A stretch of DNA of 13,312 nucleotides from an uncultured Candidatus Saccharibacteria bacterium (GTDB taxonomy: Bacteria > Patescibacteria > Saccharimonadia > Saccharimonadales > UBA6022): positions 1 to 13,312 of the forward strand of contig CAMPJF010000013.1 of NCBI GenBank assembly GCA_946886725.1. Direction: 5' to 3'. Every line of letters starts with the position of its first letter. Position 1 is the stretch's first letter. This document shows positions 5,191 to 11,138 of the stretch, one piece after another. The position numbers were made by a program, and so were the translations under genes. The notes under the pieces were generated by a model. The model saw nothing but the letters and a program-made list of their open reading frames with translations, was not told the origin of the DNA and searched no databases.

Positions 5191-6600
5191 TTATTTGTAA
5201 TCGTCGTACGTCACCATCAAAGCGCGTGAATTGATCTGACGGAGTGAATCAAGTCCTACCTGGACAACGATCAACAAACCAGTTCCACCGATAGCGAGGT
5301 TTGCCGCGTTAACATTCATTTGAGCAAAGATGTATTCGGCTCCAAATGGCATAATAGCGATAAAACCTAATGCTAACGCACCGAACAAGATAAGTCGGTT
5401 TACTGTCCTCGCAAGGTATTTTTCGGTCTGTATGCCAGGGCGAACACCCTCAACGAATCCACCTTGTTTTTGTAGGTTCTCTGAGATTTCATTCGAATTA
5501 AATACGATACCGGTGTAGAAGTAGGTAAATAGGATAACAAGAATGAAATACGCAACCGGGTATATGAGCGTACTGAGTGTGTCACCCGTAAACGCACCTG
5601 GTTGCGGTGCCTGGAACCAGGTAATCAAATTATTCGCCAGCCCTGAGTATGCGGGATTACCGGTTGCCTTGATGACCTGACCAATAAATGCTGGTAGGGA
5701 TAAGAACGCAACAGCGAAGATGACTGGGATAACACCTGCGGCGATTAGCTTGACGGGCAAAATACTTTTTACACCGCCATAGTTACTATTACCTTGAACG
5801 CGTTTTGCATAGTTAATCGTAATAATACGCTGCGCCTCGTTAATCTTCACCAGTACATAGAGCATGACAAGCGATATAAGGCCGATACCCAGCGTCAACC
5901 AGAACACGGTCGGATTAAATGGTAACGTAAACCAACCAAAGACACTTAATGAGCCCTGCGAGGTATCCATCAGTGACGTGCCGATTGTCGACAAAGTTGA
6001 TGGCAGCTGGCTGATAATGCCAGCAAAAATCAAGAGGCTAATACCGTTGCCGACACCCTGCTCGGTAATTAACTCACCCATCCACATCAACAACATCGCA
6101 CCGGCGGTCATCGCAGTAACGGCAACAATCCATTCAATCGGAGTAGGCTCTGACAGACCTGCCGCATTACCCGCCAATACTGTTTGACGCAAGATGTAAA
6201 TAAACGCGATAGACTGCACGATTGCGAGTGGCAAAGCGATCATGCGAGTCCATTGATTAATTTTACGCCGGCCAGACTCACCGTCCTTATGTAATTCTTC
6301 AAGCTTTGGAATCGCCTTAGTAAGGAGCTGAGTGATAATAGAGGCGGTAATAAAAGGACTAAGTCCAACGAGCACAATAGAGAACTGAGCTAACGCACCA
6401 CCTGACAGCAGGTTCAAGAACCCTCCAAAGTTACTGCCACCAATAACACTTTCGATCACTTGTCGCAGTTGCGTCGGCTCGGCAAGTGGCACTGGAATGT
6501 GCGCGAGCAGTCGATAAGCGATAAAAATACCTAAAATAATCAGCAATCGTCGCTGCATGTCTTTGTTCTTGAATGATCGGAAAATTGTCTTCCAGTTCAT
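5191..6600 (-). CDS. secY: Preprotein translocase subunit SecY
   Basis: SecY is the channel of the Sec translocon in the inner membrane and, with SecE and SecG, passes unfolded proteins across or into the membrane. The 469-residue product has about ten hydrophobic spans. The plug and second-helix region FGGFLNLLSGGALAQFSIVLVGL-SPFITASI (58-88), the GESGRRKINQWTR loop (108-120), TEQGVGNGISL (179-189), LPVKLIAAGVIPVIFA (281-296) and the cytosolic KQGGFVEGVRPG loop (379-390) that contacts the ribosome and SecA are all recognisable. GAGGG lies about 10 nt before the ATG. It has its own promoter and terminator and is separated from rplO by three accessory genes, whereas secY usually follows rplO directly. 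Confidence 0.98.
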   Translation of the reverse strand: MNWKTIFRSFKNKDMQRRLLIILGIFIAYRLLAHIPVPLAEPTQLRQVIESVIGGSNFGGFLNLLSGGALAQFSIVLVGLSPFITASIITQLLTKAIPKLEELHKDGESGRRKINQWTRMIALPLAIVQSIAFIYILRQTVLAGNAAGLSEPTPIEWIVAVTAMTAGAMLLMWMGELITEQGVGNGISLLIFAGIISQLPSTLSTIGTSLMDTSQGSLSVFGWFTLPFNPTVFWLTLGIGLISLVMLYVLVKINEAQRIITINYAKRVQGNSNYGGVKSILPVKLIAAGVIPVIFAVAFLSLPAFIGQVIKATGNPAYSGLANNLITWFQAPQPGAFTGDTLSTLIYPVAYFILVILFTYFYTGIVFNSNEISENLQKQGGFVEGVRPGIQTEKYLARTVNRLILFGALALGFIAIMPFGAEYIFAQMNVNAANLAIGGTGLLIVVQVGLDSLRQINSRALMVTYDDYK

Positions 6601-6658
6601 GTGTGTTCTACCCTCTTATTTACAACGCTACGCCATATGTAGCCATAATTCATCCATC

Positions 6659-6688
6659 ATTATACTATAGTTCGCTCACAAAAGTCGA
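6659..6688 (-). promoter_or_regulatory. Candidate promoter for secY
   Basis: Minus strand TCGACT (6688-6683; 4 of 6 matches) and a perfect TATAAT (6664-6659) are 18 nt apart. The start would be near 6652, about 50 nt before the secY ATG. It lies directly after the terminator hairpin of the upstream gene and shares a few bases with its U-tract region. Confidence 0.65.
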
Positions 6689-6690
6689 AA

Positions 6691-6739
6691 ACCCCGCACC
6701 CTTTCGGGAGCGAGGCTCGACCGTAAAAAGGTACGGGGT
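6691..6739 (-). terminator. Branched hairpin terminator, family copy 1
   Basis: Outer arms ACCCCGCACC (6691-6700) and GGTACGGGGT (6730-6739) pair over ten positions; the one plus-strand C-A mismatch becomes a U-G pair in minus RNA. The stem continues through TTTCGG/CCG(TAAAAA) to an inner GAGC (6708-6711), loop GAG, GCTC (6715-6718), and an unpaired GA (6719-6720). Minus-strand TTTTCG follows. It begins 4 nt after the stop of the 314-residue gene. Copies 2 and 3 are at 7796-7844 and 8441-8483. Confidence 0.8.
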
Positions 6740-6743
6740 AAAT

Positions 6744-7688
6744 TTACTCGGCGGAGTTTTGTGACTTTACTTGCAGCACTAATTTAGCGCTGACCGTCTT
6801 GCTAGCTTCGTTTTTAGAAAAGCCATCCACTAAACATACCGTAAGCGAGTGGTTCGTGTACGTTGCAACGTAGTGATCACGGATGAATAGGCTATCGCTA
6901 GCTGCAGCAACGGCAAGGTTGCTACCGGATGGAATATCTACGTTGATGCTACTGCACCAGCCAGAAGAACTTCCGTACGTAATCGAAATCGTGCGGGGGT
7001 GTGTCAACGTTTTGTCGTCACCACCGTAGTTGGGGATGGACTGCAACGAACCACTCGGTACACTAGCTAACGAATGTGCGTCGACTGGATAACCCGCACT
7101 TTCTATCTGATGGTTTCCGGCATTGTACGCCACACGCGCACGATTATCCGCTTCCAATGGCTCAAAAATCCACCACCTGATACACATAAATCCTAAGGCG
7201 ATTACAAAAAGAACGATCGCGCTTATCAGCGTGCCTTTACGGACAGAATCGCGCCGATCCTGCCTGTCGCGCACCTTTCGTGCGATCAGCTGTTCTAGGT
7301 CACGCGAAGCGGCTCTGATATGCGCACCGAGATGCTCCCAGACCTCGCTATCGAGCGAGAGCTCGTCGAGATTAATCGCATGTCCGCTATCGGTAAGCTC
7401 ATAGTACTGAATTCTGCCGCCCGTTGCCTGGCCCGAACTGACAGCAACCTGCAACAGCGCAGTCTTGAATTCGATCTGCAATTCAATCGTCGAGAACCCT
7501 TCGGTTACGTATTTCTGGCATCGCCATACATAGTTACCAGAGGATATTTTCTTTAGTAATGAAAACCGTTTTGCCTCGGTCAACAAATGGAGCAGCTCGT
7601 TGCGAGCATCCGCGTATGGCCCCTGTTTTGGCAGGGACGCCTCTTTGCGTTTTTCAAAGAACGATATGCTTGTGTCTTTATTCGTCAT
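6744..7688 (-). CDS. Uncharacterised single-span membrane protein (314 residues)
   Basis: I do not recognise the family. The N-terminal part (1-150) is soluble and charged, ending in a strongly basic stretch (ARKVRDRQDRRDSVRK, about 136-151). A single hydrophobic span follows at about 153-175 (TLISAIVLFVIALGFMCIRWWIF). The basic flank suggests the N-terminus stays in the cytosol and the C-terminal 140 residues face outward. The outer part is rich in Ser, Thr, Gly and Val with Cys245 and Cys285, and looks beta-rich; a disulfide is possible. CAGGAG lies 6 nt before the ATG. The gene has its own candidate promoter (7743-7771), a palindrome in its leader, and terminator copy 1 right after its stop. 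A membrane-anchored sensor or surface protein is possible but not shown. Confidence 0.75.
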   Translation of the reverse strand: MTNKDTSISFFEKRKEASLPKQGPYADARNELLHLLTEAKRFSLLKKISSGNYVWRCQKYVTEGFSTIELQIEFKTALLQVAVSSGQATGGRIQYYELTDSGHAINLDELSLDSEVWEHLGAHIRAASRDLEQLIARKVRDRQDRRDSVRKGTLISAIVLFVIALGFMCIRWWIFEPLEADNRARVAYNAGNHQIESAGYPVDAHSLASVPSGSLQSIPNYGGDDKTLTHPRTISITYGSSSGWCSSINVDIPSGSNLAVAAASDSLFIRDHYVATYTNHSLTVCLVDGFSKNEASKTVSAKLVLQVKSQNSAE

Positions 7689-7714
7689 TACGACTCCTGT
7701 AGTGTGCGTGCCGT

Positions 7715-7727
7715 TATCAATTTGATA
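7715..7727. promoter_or_regulatory. Palindrome in the leader of the 314-residue gene
   Basis: TATCAA-T-TTGATA is a perfect 6+1+6 dyad lying 15 nt downstream of the candidate -10 and 27 nt before the ATG. Its position, over the early transcribed region, is where repressors often bind. A short AT-rich dyad can also arise by chance. Confidence 0.35.
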
Positions 7728-7742
7728 TGGACAATGTATAGA

Positions 7743-7771
7743 ACTATATGATGTAATGTTATTTTAAGCAA
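7743..7771 (-). promoter_or_regulatory. Candidate promoter for the 314-residue gene
   Basis: Minus strand TTGCTT (7771-7766), a 17-nt spacer, then TATAGT (7748-7743; 5 of 6 matches). The same TTGCTT-17-nt arrangement is seen upstream of the 169-residue gene. The start would be near 7736, about 48 nt before the ATG. Confidence 0.5.
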
Positions 7772-7795
7772 GAATAAGCAGTATTGACGTCGAAA

Positions 7796-7844
7796 ACCCC
7801 GCACCCTTTCGGGAGACGAGGTCTCGACCGTAAAGGTACGGGGT
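7796..7844 (-). terminator. Branched hairpin terminator, family copy 2
   Basis: Outer arms ACCCCGCACC (7796-7805) and GGTACGGGGT (7835-7844) are identical to copy 1. The stem continues through TTT/AAA and CGG/CCG to an inner GAGAC (7813-7817), loop GAG, GTCTC (7821-7825) and an unpaired GA. The inner stem is one pair longer than in copies 1 and 3, with both sides changed together. Minus-strand TTTTCG follows. The first base of the element overlaps the last base of the stop codon of the 169-residue gene. Confidence 0.8.
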
Positions 7845-8353
7845 TATTTAGCGAATGTGACGTACATATCCACTGGCGACCTCGTATCGTCATCGACATG
7901 AAGGGGTGGTACGACGACCAGTCGAGGCTCATCAGGCGTACGTTCGACAAGCTCGGCTGCTTTTCGCATAATTGTGCGCAACTCATCGTCACTAATATCA
8001 ATCTGCGGAAACAGCTGACGAACTTGACGTGCATCGAGAATGCGTAAATCCTCTTTCGTCACACCGTTGATATAGCTTTGGTGTGCAATGTTCGAAAAAT
8101 CACTCGGCTGATCAAGAAGCTGAGGTAAATTCTCTGTAATCGCGTAATGACCATGCGCGCGAATAGATACAGCCAATGCAAATGCAATCGTTCTGACAAG
8201 ACCCTGCTCGATGTCAGTCCAGTCATTACGAATGCCGACGATTAGCGCCGGCTCGTTCCGTGGAACTTGCGCCAGAATTCTCAGCGTCTGTGCTGCGCTG
8301 ATCTTCGAGCCATTACCCGCTTTGTTAACTTTGACCTGATTGCGACCATACAT
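7844..8353 (-). CDS. Uncharacterised 169-residue soluble protein
   Basis: I do not recognise the family. The open frame continues upstream to 8506, but that extension translates the hairpin element at 8441-8483. The ATG at 8353 has AAAGG 6-7 nt upstream and is taken as the start. The N-terminus is small and basic (MYGRNQVKVNKAGNGSKI). It is followed by mixed alpha/beta sequence: PALIVGIRNDWTDIEQGL, an Ala-rich helix VRTIAFALAVSIRAHG, and an acidic C-terminal half (ISDDELRTIMRKAAELVERTPDEPRLVVVPP). No signal peptide, membrane span or cysteine is present. It has a weak candidate promoter and is closed by hairpin copy 2 at its own stop codon, so it looks like a single-gene unit. Confidence 0.7.
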   Translation of the reverse strand: MYGRNQVKVNKAGNGSKISAAQTLRILAQVPRNEPALIVGIRNDWTDIEQGLVRTIAFALAVSIRAHGHYAITENLPQLLDQPSDFSNIAHQSYINGVTKEDLRILDARQVRQLFPQIDISDDELRTIMRKAAELVERTPDEPRLVVVPPLHVDDDTRSPVDMYVTFAK

Positions 8354-8402
8354 AGTATGCCTTTCGGTAGGTGCGGTTACGCGTCGATGCGTACTGATAT
8401 AA

Positions 8403-8431
8403 ATTATGCAAGTTTGGTGCGAAGAAAGCAA
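8403..8431 (-). promoter_or_regulatory. Weak candidate promoter for the 169-residue gene
   Basis: Minus strand TTGCTT (8431-8426; TTG only matches), a 17-nt spacer and CATAAT (8408-8403; 5 of 6 matches). The start would be near 8396, about 43 nt before the ATG at 8353. It sits immediately after terminator copy 3. Confidence 0.4.
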
Positions 8432-8440
8432 ACTAAAAAC

Positions 8441-8483
8441 CCCGCATCCGTTAGGGAGCGGGGCTCTACCTAACGGATGCGGG
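8441..8483 (-). terminator. Branched hairpin terminator, family copy 3
   Basis: CCCGCATCCGTTAGG (8441-8455) and CCTAACGGATGCGGG (8469-8483) form a perfect 15-bp stem. Inside it, stacked without a linker, are GAGC (8456-8459), loop GGG, GCTC (8463-8466), and an unpaired TA. The outer stem sequence differs from copies 1 and 2 on both arms while pairing is kept. Minus-strand GTTTTTAG follows. It lies 3 nt after the stop of the 106-residue gene. Confidence 0.85.
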
Positions 8484-8486
8484 ATA

Positions 8487-8807
8487 CTATTGTATGATGC
8501 GGCCAATAGGTCGTTTGAGGTTTTGTTTATACAGCCGAGAGATAATGATCCAAAAGCTTACGACAGCCAAAGGAAACAAAATACTATACAAGACTGTATC
8601 TTCTAGAGAATATCCGCCAGTCAGCATTCTCGTTCCGTATAATACTGCAAGCGAGAATATATACGACCACATAAAAATAATCAACAAGCGTATTCCGATC
8701 GGATTACGCTTCCAACCTTTGATCTTGAGTACCACAACTGTGACAATCATGAACACTGTAAAGATCAACGTCAGTATAATGGCGCATTTTATAACCATAT
8801 CAGCCAT
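8487..8807 (-). CDS. Uncharacterised three-span membrane protein (106 residues)
   Basis: I do not recognise the family. Three hydrophobic spans are visible at about 5-28 (VIKCAIILTLIFTVFMIVTV), 38-58 (GIRLLIIFMWSYIFSLAVLYG) and 70-91 (DTVLYSILFPLAVVSFWIII). The basic loop KIKGWKRN (28-35) and the basic C-terminus (RLYKQNLKRPIGR) suggest both face the cytosol, with the N-terminus outside. GAAGG lies 5-6 nt before the ATG at 8807, supporting this frame over an overlapping open frame on the plus strand. The gene has a good candidate promoter (8855-8882) and ends 3 nt before hairpin copy 3. It is the first gene after the rplO terminator. Confidence 0.7.
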   Translation of the reverse strand: MADMVIKCAIILTLIFTVFMIVTVVVLKIKGWKRNPIGIRLLIIFMWSYIFSLAVLYGTRMLTGGYSLEDTVLYSILFPLAVVSFWIIISRLYKQNLKRPIGRIIQ

Positions 8808-8854
8808 GTCTGCCTTCTTTCAAATAGGTGCGACGAGTGAACGTTTAATAATTT

Positions 8855-8882
8855 ATAATATCATAAACTGTAGTATAGTCAA
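8855..8882 (-). promoter_or_regulatory. Candidate promoter for the 106-residue gene
   Basis: Minus strand TTGACT (8882-8877; 5 of 6) and TATTAT (8860-8855; 5 of 6) are 16 nt apart. The start would be near 8848, about 40 nt before the ATG. It lies 24 nt after the rplO terminator stem, in a very AT-rich stretch. Confidence 0.55.
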
Positions 8883-8905
8883 TCTGACAACTTACCCAAA
8901 ATAAA

Positions 8906-8929
8906 AATACCCGCTATGTGACGGGTATT
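8906..8929 (-). terminator. Intrinsic terminator after rplO
   Basis: AATACCCG (8906-8913) and CGGGTATT (8922-8929) form a perfect 8-bp stem with an 8-nt loop. In the minus transcript the stem is followed by a U-rich tail (TTTATTTT). It starts 19 nt after the rplO stop and ends the spc-type unit before the accessory genes. Confidence 0.85.
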
Positions 8930-8948
8930 CTTATTGAAGATCTAAATC

Positions 8949-9428
8949 TTACTTGTCGCTTTTTTCAGCTTCTTTGGTGCTTTTCTTTAGTGGTGTGTCG
9001 ATTTTTTCAAATGTACCACCAGCTTTAGTAATTGCAGCCTGAACGCTTTTGCTTGCGCCCTGAACTTTTAAAGTAACTTTTTCGGTTAGTTCACCGCGTA
9101 GGATAACCTTTACAGTGTGAAAAGGAGTTGCAATGTAGCCACCTTCGAACAGTGTAAAGTTGTCAGCAGTCTTGCCGGCGAATGCGTTAAGATGATCTAG
9201 GTAGACGACCTGCGCAGGAGTCTTAAGGCTCTTGAATCCGCGAGCTTTAGGAATAGCCTGTACAAGCGCGCGTGAACCACCCTGGAACATTGCGCGTAGT
9301 TTCTTACCAGTACGAGCGCCCTGACCTTTTGTACCACGACCAGCAGTTTTACCCTGGCCAGCTGAGATACCGCGGCCTTTACGCTTGCGGTCTTTGTTAG
9401 CAGTAACAGTTAGTTCGTTGTACTTCAT
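8949..9428 (-). CDS. rplO: 50S ribosomal protein L15
   Basis: L15 is a late-assembly protein of the large subunit with a long extended N-terminus that threads through 23S rRNA. The 159-residue product is slightly longer than the usual 144-150. The glycine/lysine-rich KGRGISAGQGKTAGRGTKGQ (17-36) and FQGGSRALVQAIPKARGF (48-66) are diagnostic, and the C-terminal GGTFEKI is the usual end of the globular domain. It adds a charged tail (PLKKSTKEAEKSDK). The ATG shares one base with the rpsE stop (TAATG), with GAGGAG 9-10 nt upstream. There is no room for rpmD (L30) between rpsE and rplO. A terminator follows. Confidence 0.98.
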   Translation of the reverse strand: MKYNELTVTANKDRKRKGRGISAGQGKTAGRGTKGQGARTGKKLRAMFQGGSRALVQAIPKARGFKSLKTPAQVVYLDHLNAFAGKTADNFTLFEGGYIATPFHTVKVILRGELTEKVTLKVQGASKSVQAAITKAGGTFEKIDTPLKKSTKEAEKSDK

Positions 9429-10000
9429 TATTTAGTCTCCTCTTTTTCGGCTGCTTTTTTAGGAGCGGCTTTTTTCTTTGGAGCGTTTAGCCATTCATCA
9501 CGCGGCACGAGGCTTTTTAGGGCATCGATAGTTGCGTACGCGATGTTGACTTTGTTAGTTGAACCAAGTGACTTGGAAAGCATGTTGCGAATTCCAGTTA
9601 CACCGATGATTGAACGAACAACACCACCAGCGATAATACCGGTACCAGGAGCTGCAGGCTTAATAAGAACCTGTGCACCAGAAACCTTTACTTCGGCATC
9701 GTGTGGAATCGTATCATTAGCGATAGGAATCGTAATCATGTTCTTCTTTGCAACGTCAGTTGCCTTTGCAATTGCAGTTTGAACGTCCTGTCCCTTAGAG
9801 ACACCAACGCCAACTTTGTTCTTGCGGTCACCAACAACGACAAGTGCTTTAAAGCGGAAACGGCGTCCACCCTTTACCACACGGGCAACACGGTCGATGT
9901 TAATAACTAGTTCTTCAAATTGCTTTGGCTCGGCTGGCGCTTGATCACGACGGTTGTCGCGGCGAGGAGCACGAGTGTTAGTAGTAGCTTGTTCAGCCAT
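9428..10000 (-). CDS. rpsE: 30S ribosomal protein S5
   Basis: S5 lies at the mRNA entry of the 30S subunit and affects decoding accuracy. The chosen ATG at 10000 gives 190 residues (E. coli has 167). The frame stays open to 10081, but that part overlaps rplR and has no Shine-Dalgarno, whereas GGAG sits 7 nt before 10000. The double-stranded-RNA-binding-like domain (about 29-95: FEELVINIDRVARVVKGGRRFRFKAL) and the second domain with APGTGIIAGGVVRSIIGVTGI and LGSTNKVNIAYATIDAL are typical. The N-terminus (basic, about 28 residues) and C-terminus (NAPKKKAAPKKAAEKEETK) are extended and disordered-looking. Confidence 0.97.
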   Translation of the reverse strand: MAEQATTNTRAPRRDNRRDQAPAEPKQFEELVINIDRVARVVKGGRRFRFKALVVVGDRKNKVGVGVSKGQDVQTAIAKATDVAKKNMITIPIANDTIPHDAEVKVSGAQVLIKPAAPGTGIIAGGVVRSIIGVTGIRNMLSKSLGSTNKVNIAYATIDALKSLVPRDEWLNAPKKKAAPKKAAEKEETK

Positions 10001-10001
10001 A

Positions 10002-10355
10002 TTAGAACTCCAAACCTTCCTTGCGGGCAGCGTCAGCGAGCGCAGCAAGACGTCCAGCATACTGGCGGCCGTTGCGATCAAACACTACTGCGTTAATCTT
10101 TGCTTTTTTAGCTTTCTTTGCGATATCAGCACCAACAAATGCAGCTTGTTCGGTAACAGTACCCGTTTGCTTTGTTCCAACAGTAGTTGAAGCAGCAAGG
10201 GTGTGTTGCTTTACGTCATCAATAATTTGCGCGCTAACGTGCATATTAGAAATGGTGACGGTCAAACGTGGGCGTTCAGCAGTACCGGTAACTTTGCTAC
10301 GAACACGGTTCTTTCGCAAAGTTTTGTTGAGTAATTTTTTAGCGAAGTTAGCCAT
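10002..10355 (-). CDS. rplR: 50S ribosomal protein L18
   Basis: L18 binds 5S rRNA in the central protuberance. The 117-residue product is the usual length. NKTLRKNRVRSKVTGTAERPRLTV (about 9-32) is the basic, rRNA-binding N-terminus. It is followed by TISNMHVSAQIIDD, the AAFVGADIAKKAKKAKINAVVFDRNGRQYAGRLAALADAARKEGL core, and the standard end GLEF. The VVFDRNGRxYxGRxAALADAAREGGL pattern is diagnostic. It starts 2 nt after the rplF stop and ends 1 nt before the rpsE start, inside the standard rplF-rplR-rpsE block. Confidence 0.98.
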   Translation of the reverse strand: MANFAKKLLNKTLRKNRVRSKVTGTAERPRLTVTISNMHVSAQIIDDVKQHTLAASTTVGTKQTGTVTEQAAFVGADIAKKAKKAKINAVVFDRNGRQYAGRLAALADAARKEGLEF

Positions 10356-10357
10356 GA

Positions 10358-10891
10358 TTACTTACCAGCCTTTCCTGCCTTGCGAAGAATAACCTCGTCA
10401 GCGTATTTAATACCTTTACCTTTGTATGGTTCAGGCTTCTTTAGTGAACGGATTTCAGCAGCAACCTGACCAACAGCTTGCTTGTCGATTCCGCTGACAG
10501 TAATAGTCATTTTCTCGACAGTAAGCGTCACGCCAGCTGGTGCTTCGTATTTTACTGGATGTGAGAAACCAAGGCTCATTTCAAGTGCCTGGCCACCACC
10601 ATTAACGCGGAAACCGACACCGTTGACTTCAAGCTTCTTTTCAAAAGCCTTCGTAACGCCTTCGACTGCGTTAAATAGTAATGCGCGCTGCAACCCGTGC
10701 TGGGCTTTAGCGATGCGACCGTCATCTTTACGAGTAACGATAGCTTGTGTTCCTTCTAGGGCGACGGTCACGTCACTCAGATGTGGAACAGTCAGGTTGC
10801 CTTTAGGGCCAACGACTGAAATAACATCTGAATCAACCGTGATTGTCACACCTGCAGGTACGTCAATTGGTAGTTTTCCGATTCGACTCAT
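10358..10891 (-). CDS. rplF: 50S ribosomal protein L6
   Basis: L6 lies near the sarcin-ricin loop and helps bind elongation factors. The 177-residue product has the usual length and begins MSRIGKLPIDVPAGVTITV. The second domain carries VNGVGFRVNGGGQALEMSLGFSHPV-like sequence (about 89-113), and the C-terminus has KKPEPYKGKGIKY (150-162), the family signature (RxPEPYKGKGIRY). The ATG is 3 nt after the stop of a 36-residue micro-gene, and a purine run AAAGAGAAG inside the end of that micro-gene is the only ribosome-site candidate. In most bacteria rplF directly follows rpsH; here two micro-genes intervene. Confidence 0.98.
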   Translation of the reverse strand: MSRIGKLPIDVPAGVTITVDSDVISVVGPKGNLTVPHLSDVTVALEGTQAIVTRKDDGRIAKAQHGLQRALLFNAVEGVTKAFEKKLEVNGVGFRVNGGGQALEMSLGFSHPVKYEAPAGVTLTVEKMTITVSGIDKQAVGQVAAEIRSLKKPEPYKGKGIKYADEVILRKAGKAGK

Positions 10892-10894
10892 AAT

Positions 10895-11005
10895 CTACTT
10901 CTCTTTCTTATTATTTGATTTCGATCCATTGATGGGCGAATAGCCCCAAAGTATCTGAACAAATTCAATTACTTTGATGAGTAATGCATTTATTTTAGAT
11001 GGCAT
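10895..11005 (-). CDS. Unrecognised 36-residue micro-gene between rpsH and rplF
   Basis: An ATG at 11005 opens 36 codons ending in TAG at 10897-10895: MPSKINALLIKVIEFVQILW then GYSPINGSKSNNKKEK. The first half is an amphipathic hydrophobic helix, too short and charged to be a clear membrane span, and the C-terminus is lysine-rich. It begins 11 nt after the first micro-gene and stops 3 nt before the rplF ATG, so its last codons (AAA-GAG-AAG-TAG) supply the purine run in front of rplF. The tight spacing argues for translation. Its own start is weak: GAG 4 nt upstream, inside a hairpin stem. I know of no family. Confidence 0.5.
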   Translation of the reverse strand: MPSKINALLIKVIEFVQILWGYSPINGSKSNNKKEK

Positions 11006-11013
11006 ATTACTCA
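10978..11013 (-). promoter_or_regulatory. Hairpin over the start of the 36-residue micro-gene
   Basis: TGAGTAAT (10978-10985) and ATTACTCA (11006-11013) are perfect 8-bp complements. In the minus transcript the first arm ends directly at the ATG (11005-11003) and contains its only Shine-Dalgarno-like bases (GAG). When folded the stem would hide the ribosome site, so translation could depend on ribosomes arriving from the preceding gene. Confidence 0.5.
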
Positions 11014-11016
11014 AAT

Positions 11017-11130
11017 CTATTTCTCTTTATTCTTATCTTTACGATCCTTAAGGATAATGTAAAGGATGAATCCAACGGTTAAAGCCGCGAAGGCTATTTC
11101 TAACAGTAAAATTAGTGCGCTGGAATTCAT
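11017..11130 (-). CDS. Unrecognised 37-residue single-span membrane peptide
   Basis: An ATG at 11130 opens 37 codons ending in TAG at 11019-11017. The peptide is MNSSALILLLEIAFAALTVG then FILYIILKDRKDKNKEK. Residues 4-27 form one continuous hydrophobic span. The following KDRKDKNKEK tail is strongly charged, so the C-terminus is probably cytosolic. The gene begins 8 nt after the rpsH stop and ends 11 nt before the next micro-gene. The Shine-Dalgarno is poor (AAGG about 16 nt upstream, inside rpsH). Position, spacing and a well-formed membrane span make a real gene likely. Its end (AAAGAGAAATAGATT) resembles the end of the second micro-gene (AAAGAGAAGTAGATT). I know of no family. Confidence 0.55.
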   Translation of the reverse strand: MNSSALILLLEIAFAALTVGFILYIILKDRKDKNKEK

Positions 11131-11138
11131 AACGTTTA

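Noticed and set aside
6691..8483. Insertion sequence or miniature transposon for the hairpin family
   Set aside because: There are no target-site duplications or transposase; each copy sits at a gene 3' end with a U-tract, which fits a terminator better.
8354..8506. N-terminal extension of the 169-residue gene
   Set aside because: It would translate terminator copy 3 and lacks a ribosome site; the ATG at 8353 has one.
8494..8904. Plus-strand open frame of 136 codons
   Set aside because: It is antisense to the three-span membrane gene, which has a promoter, a Shine-Dalgarno and a terminator, and it runs into the promoter region.
10001..10081. N-terminal extension of rpsE
   Set aside because: It overlaps rplR and is not part of the S5 family; the ATG at 10000 has GGAG at normal spacing.
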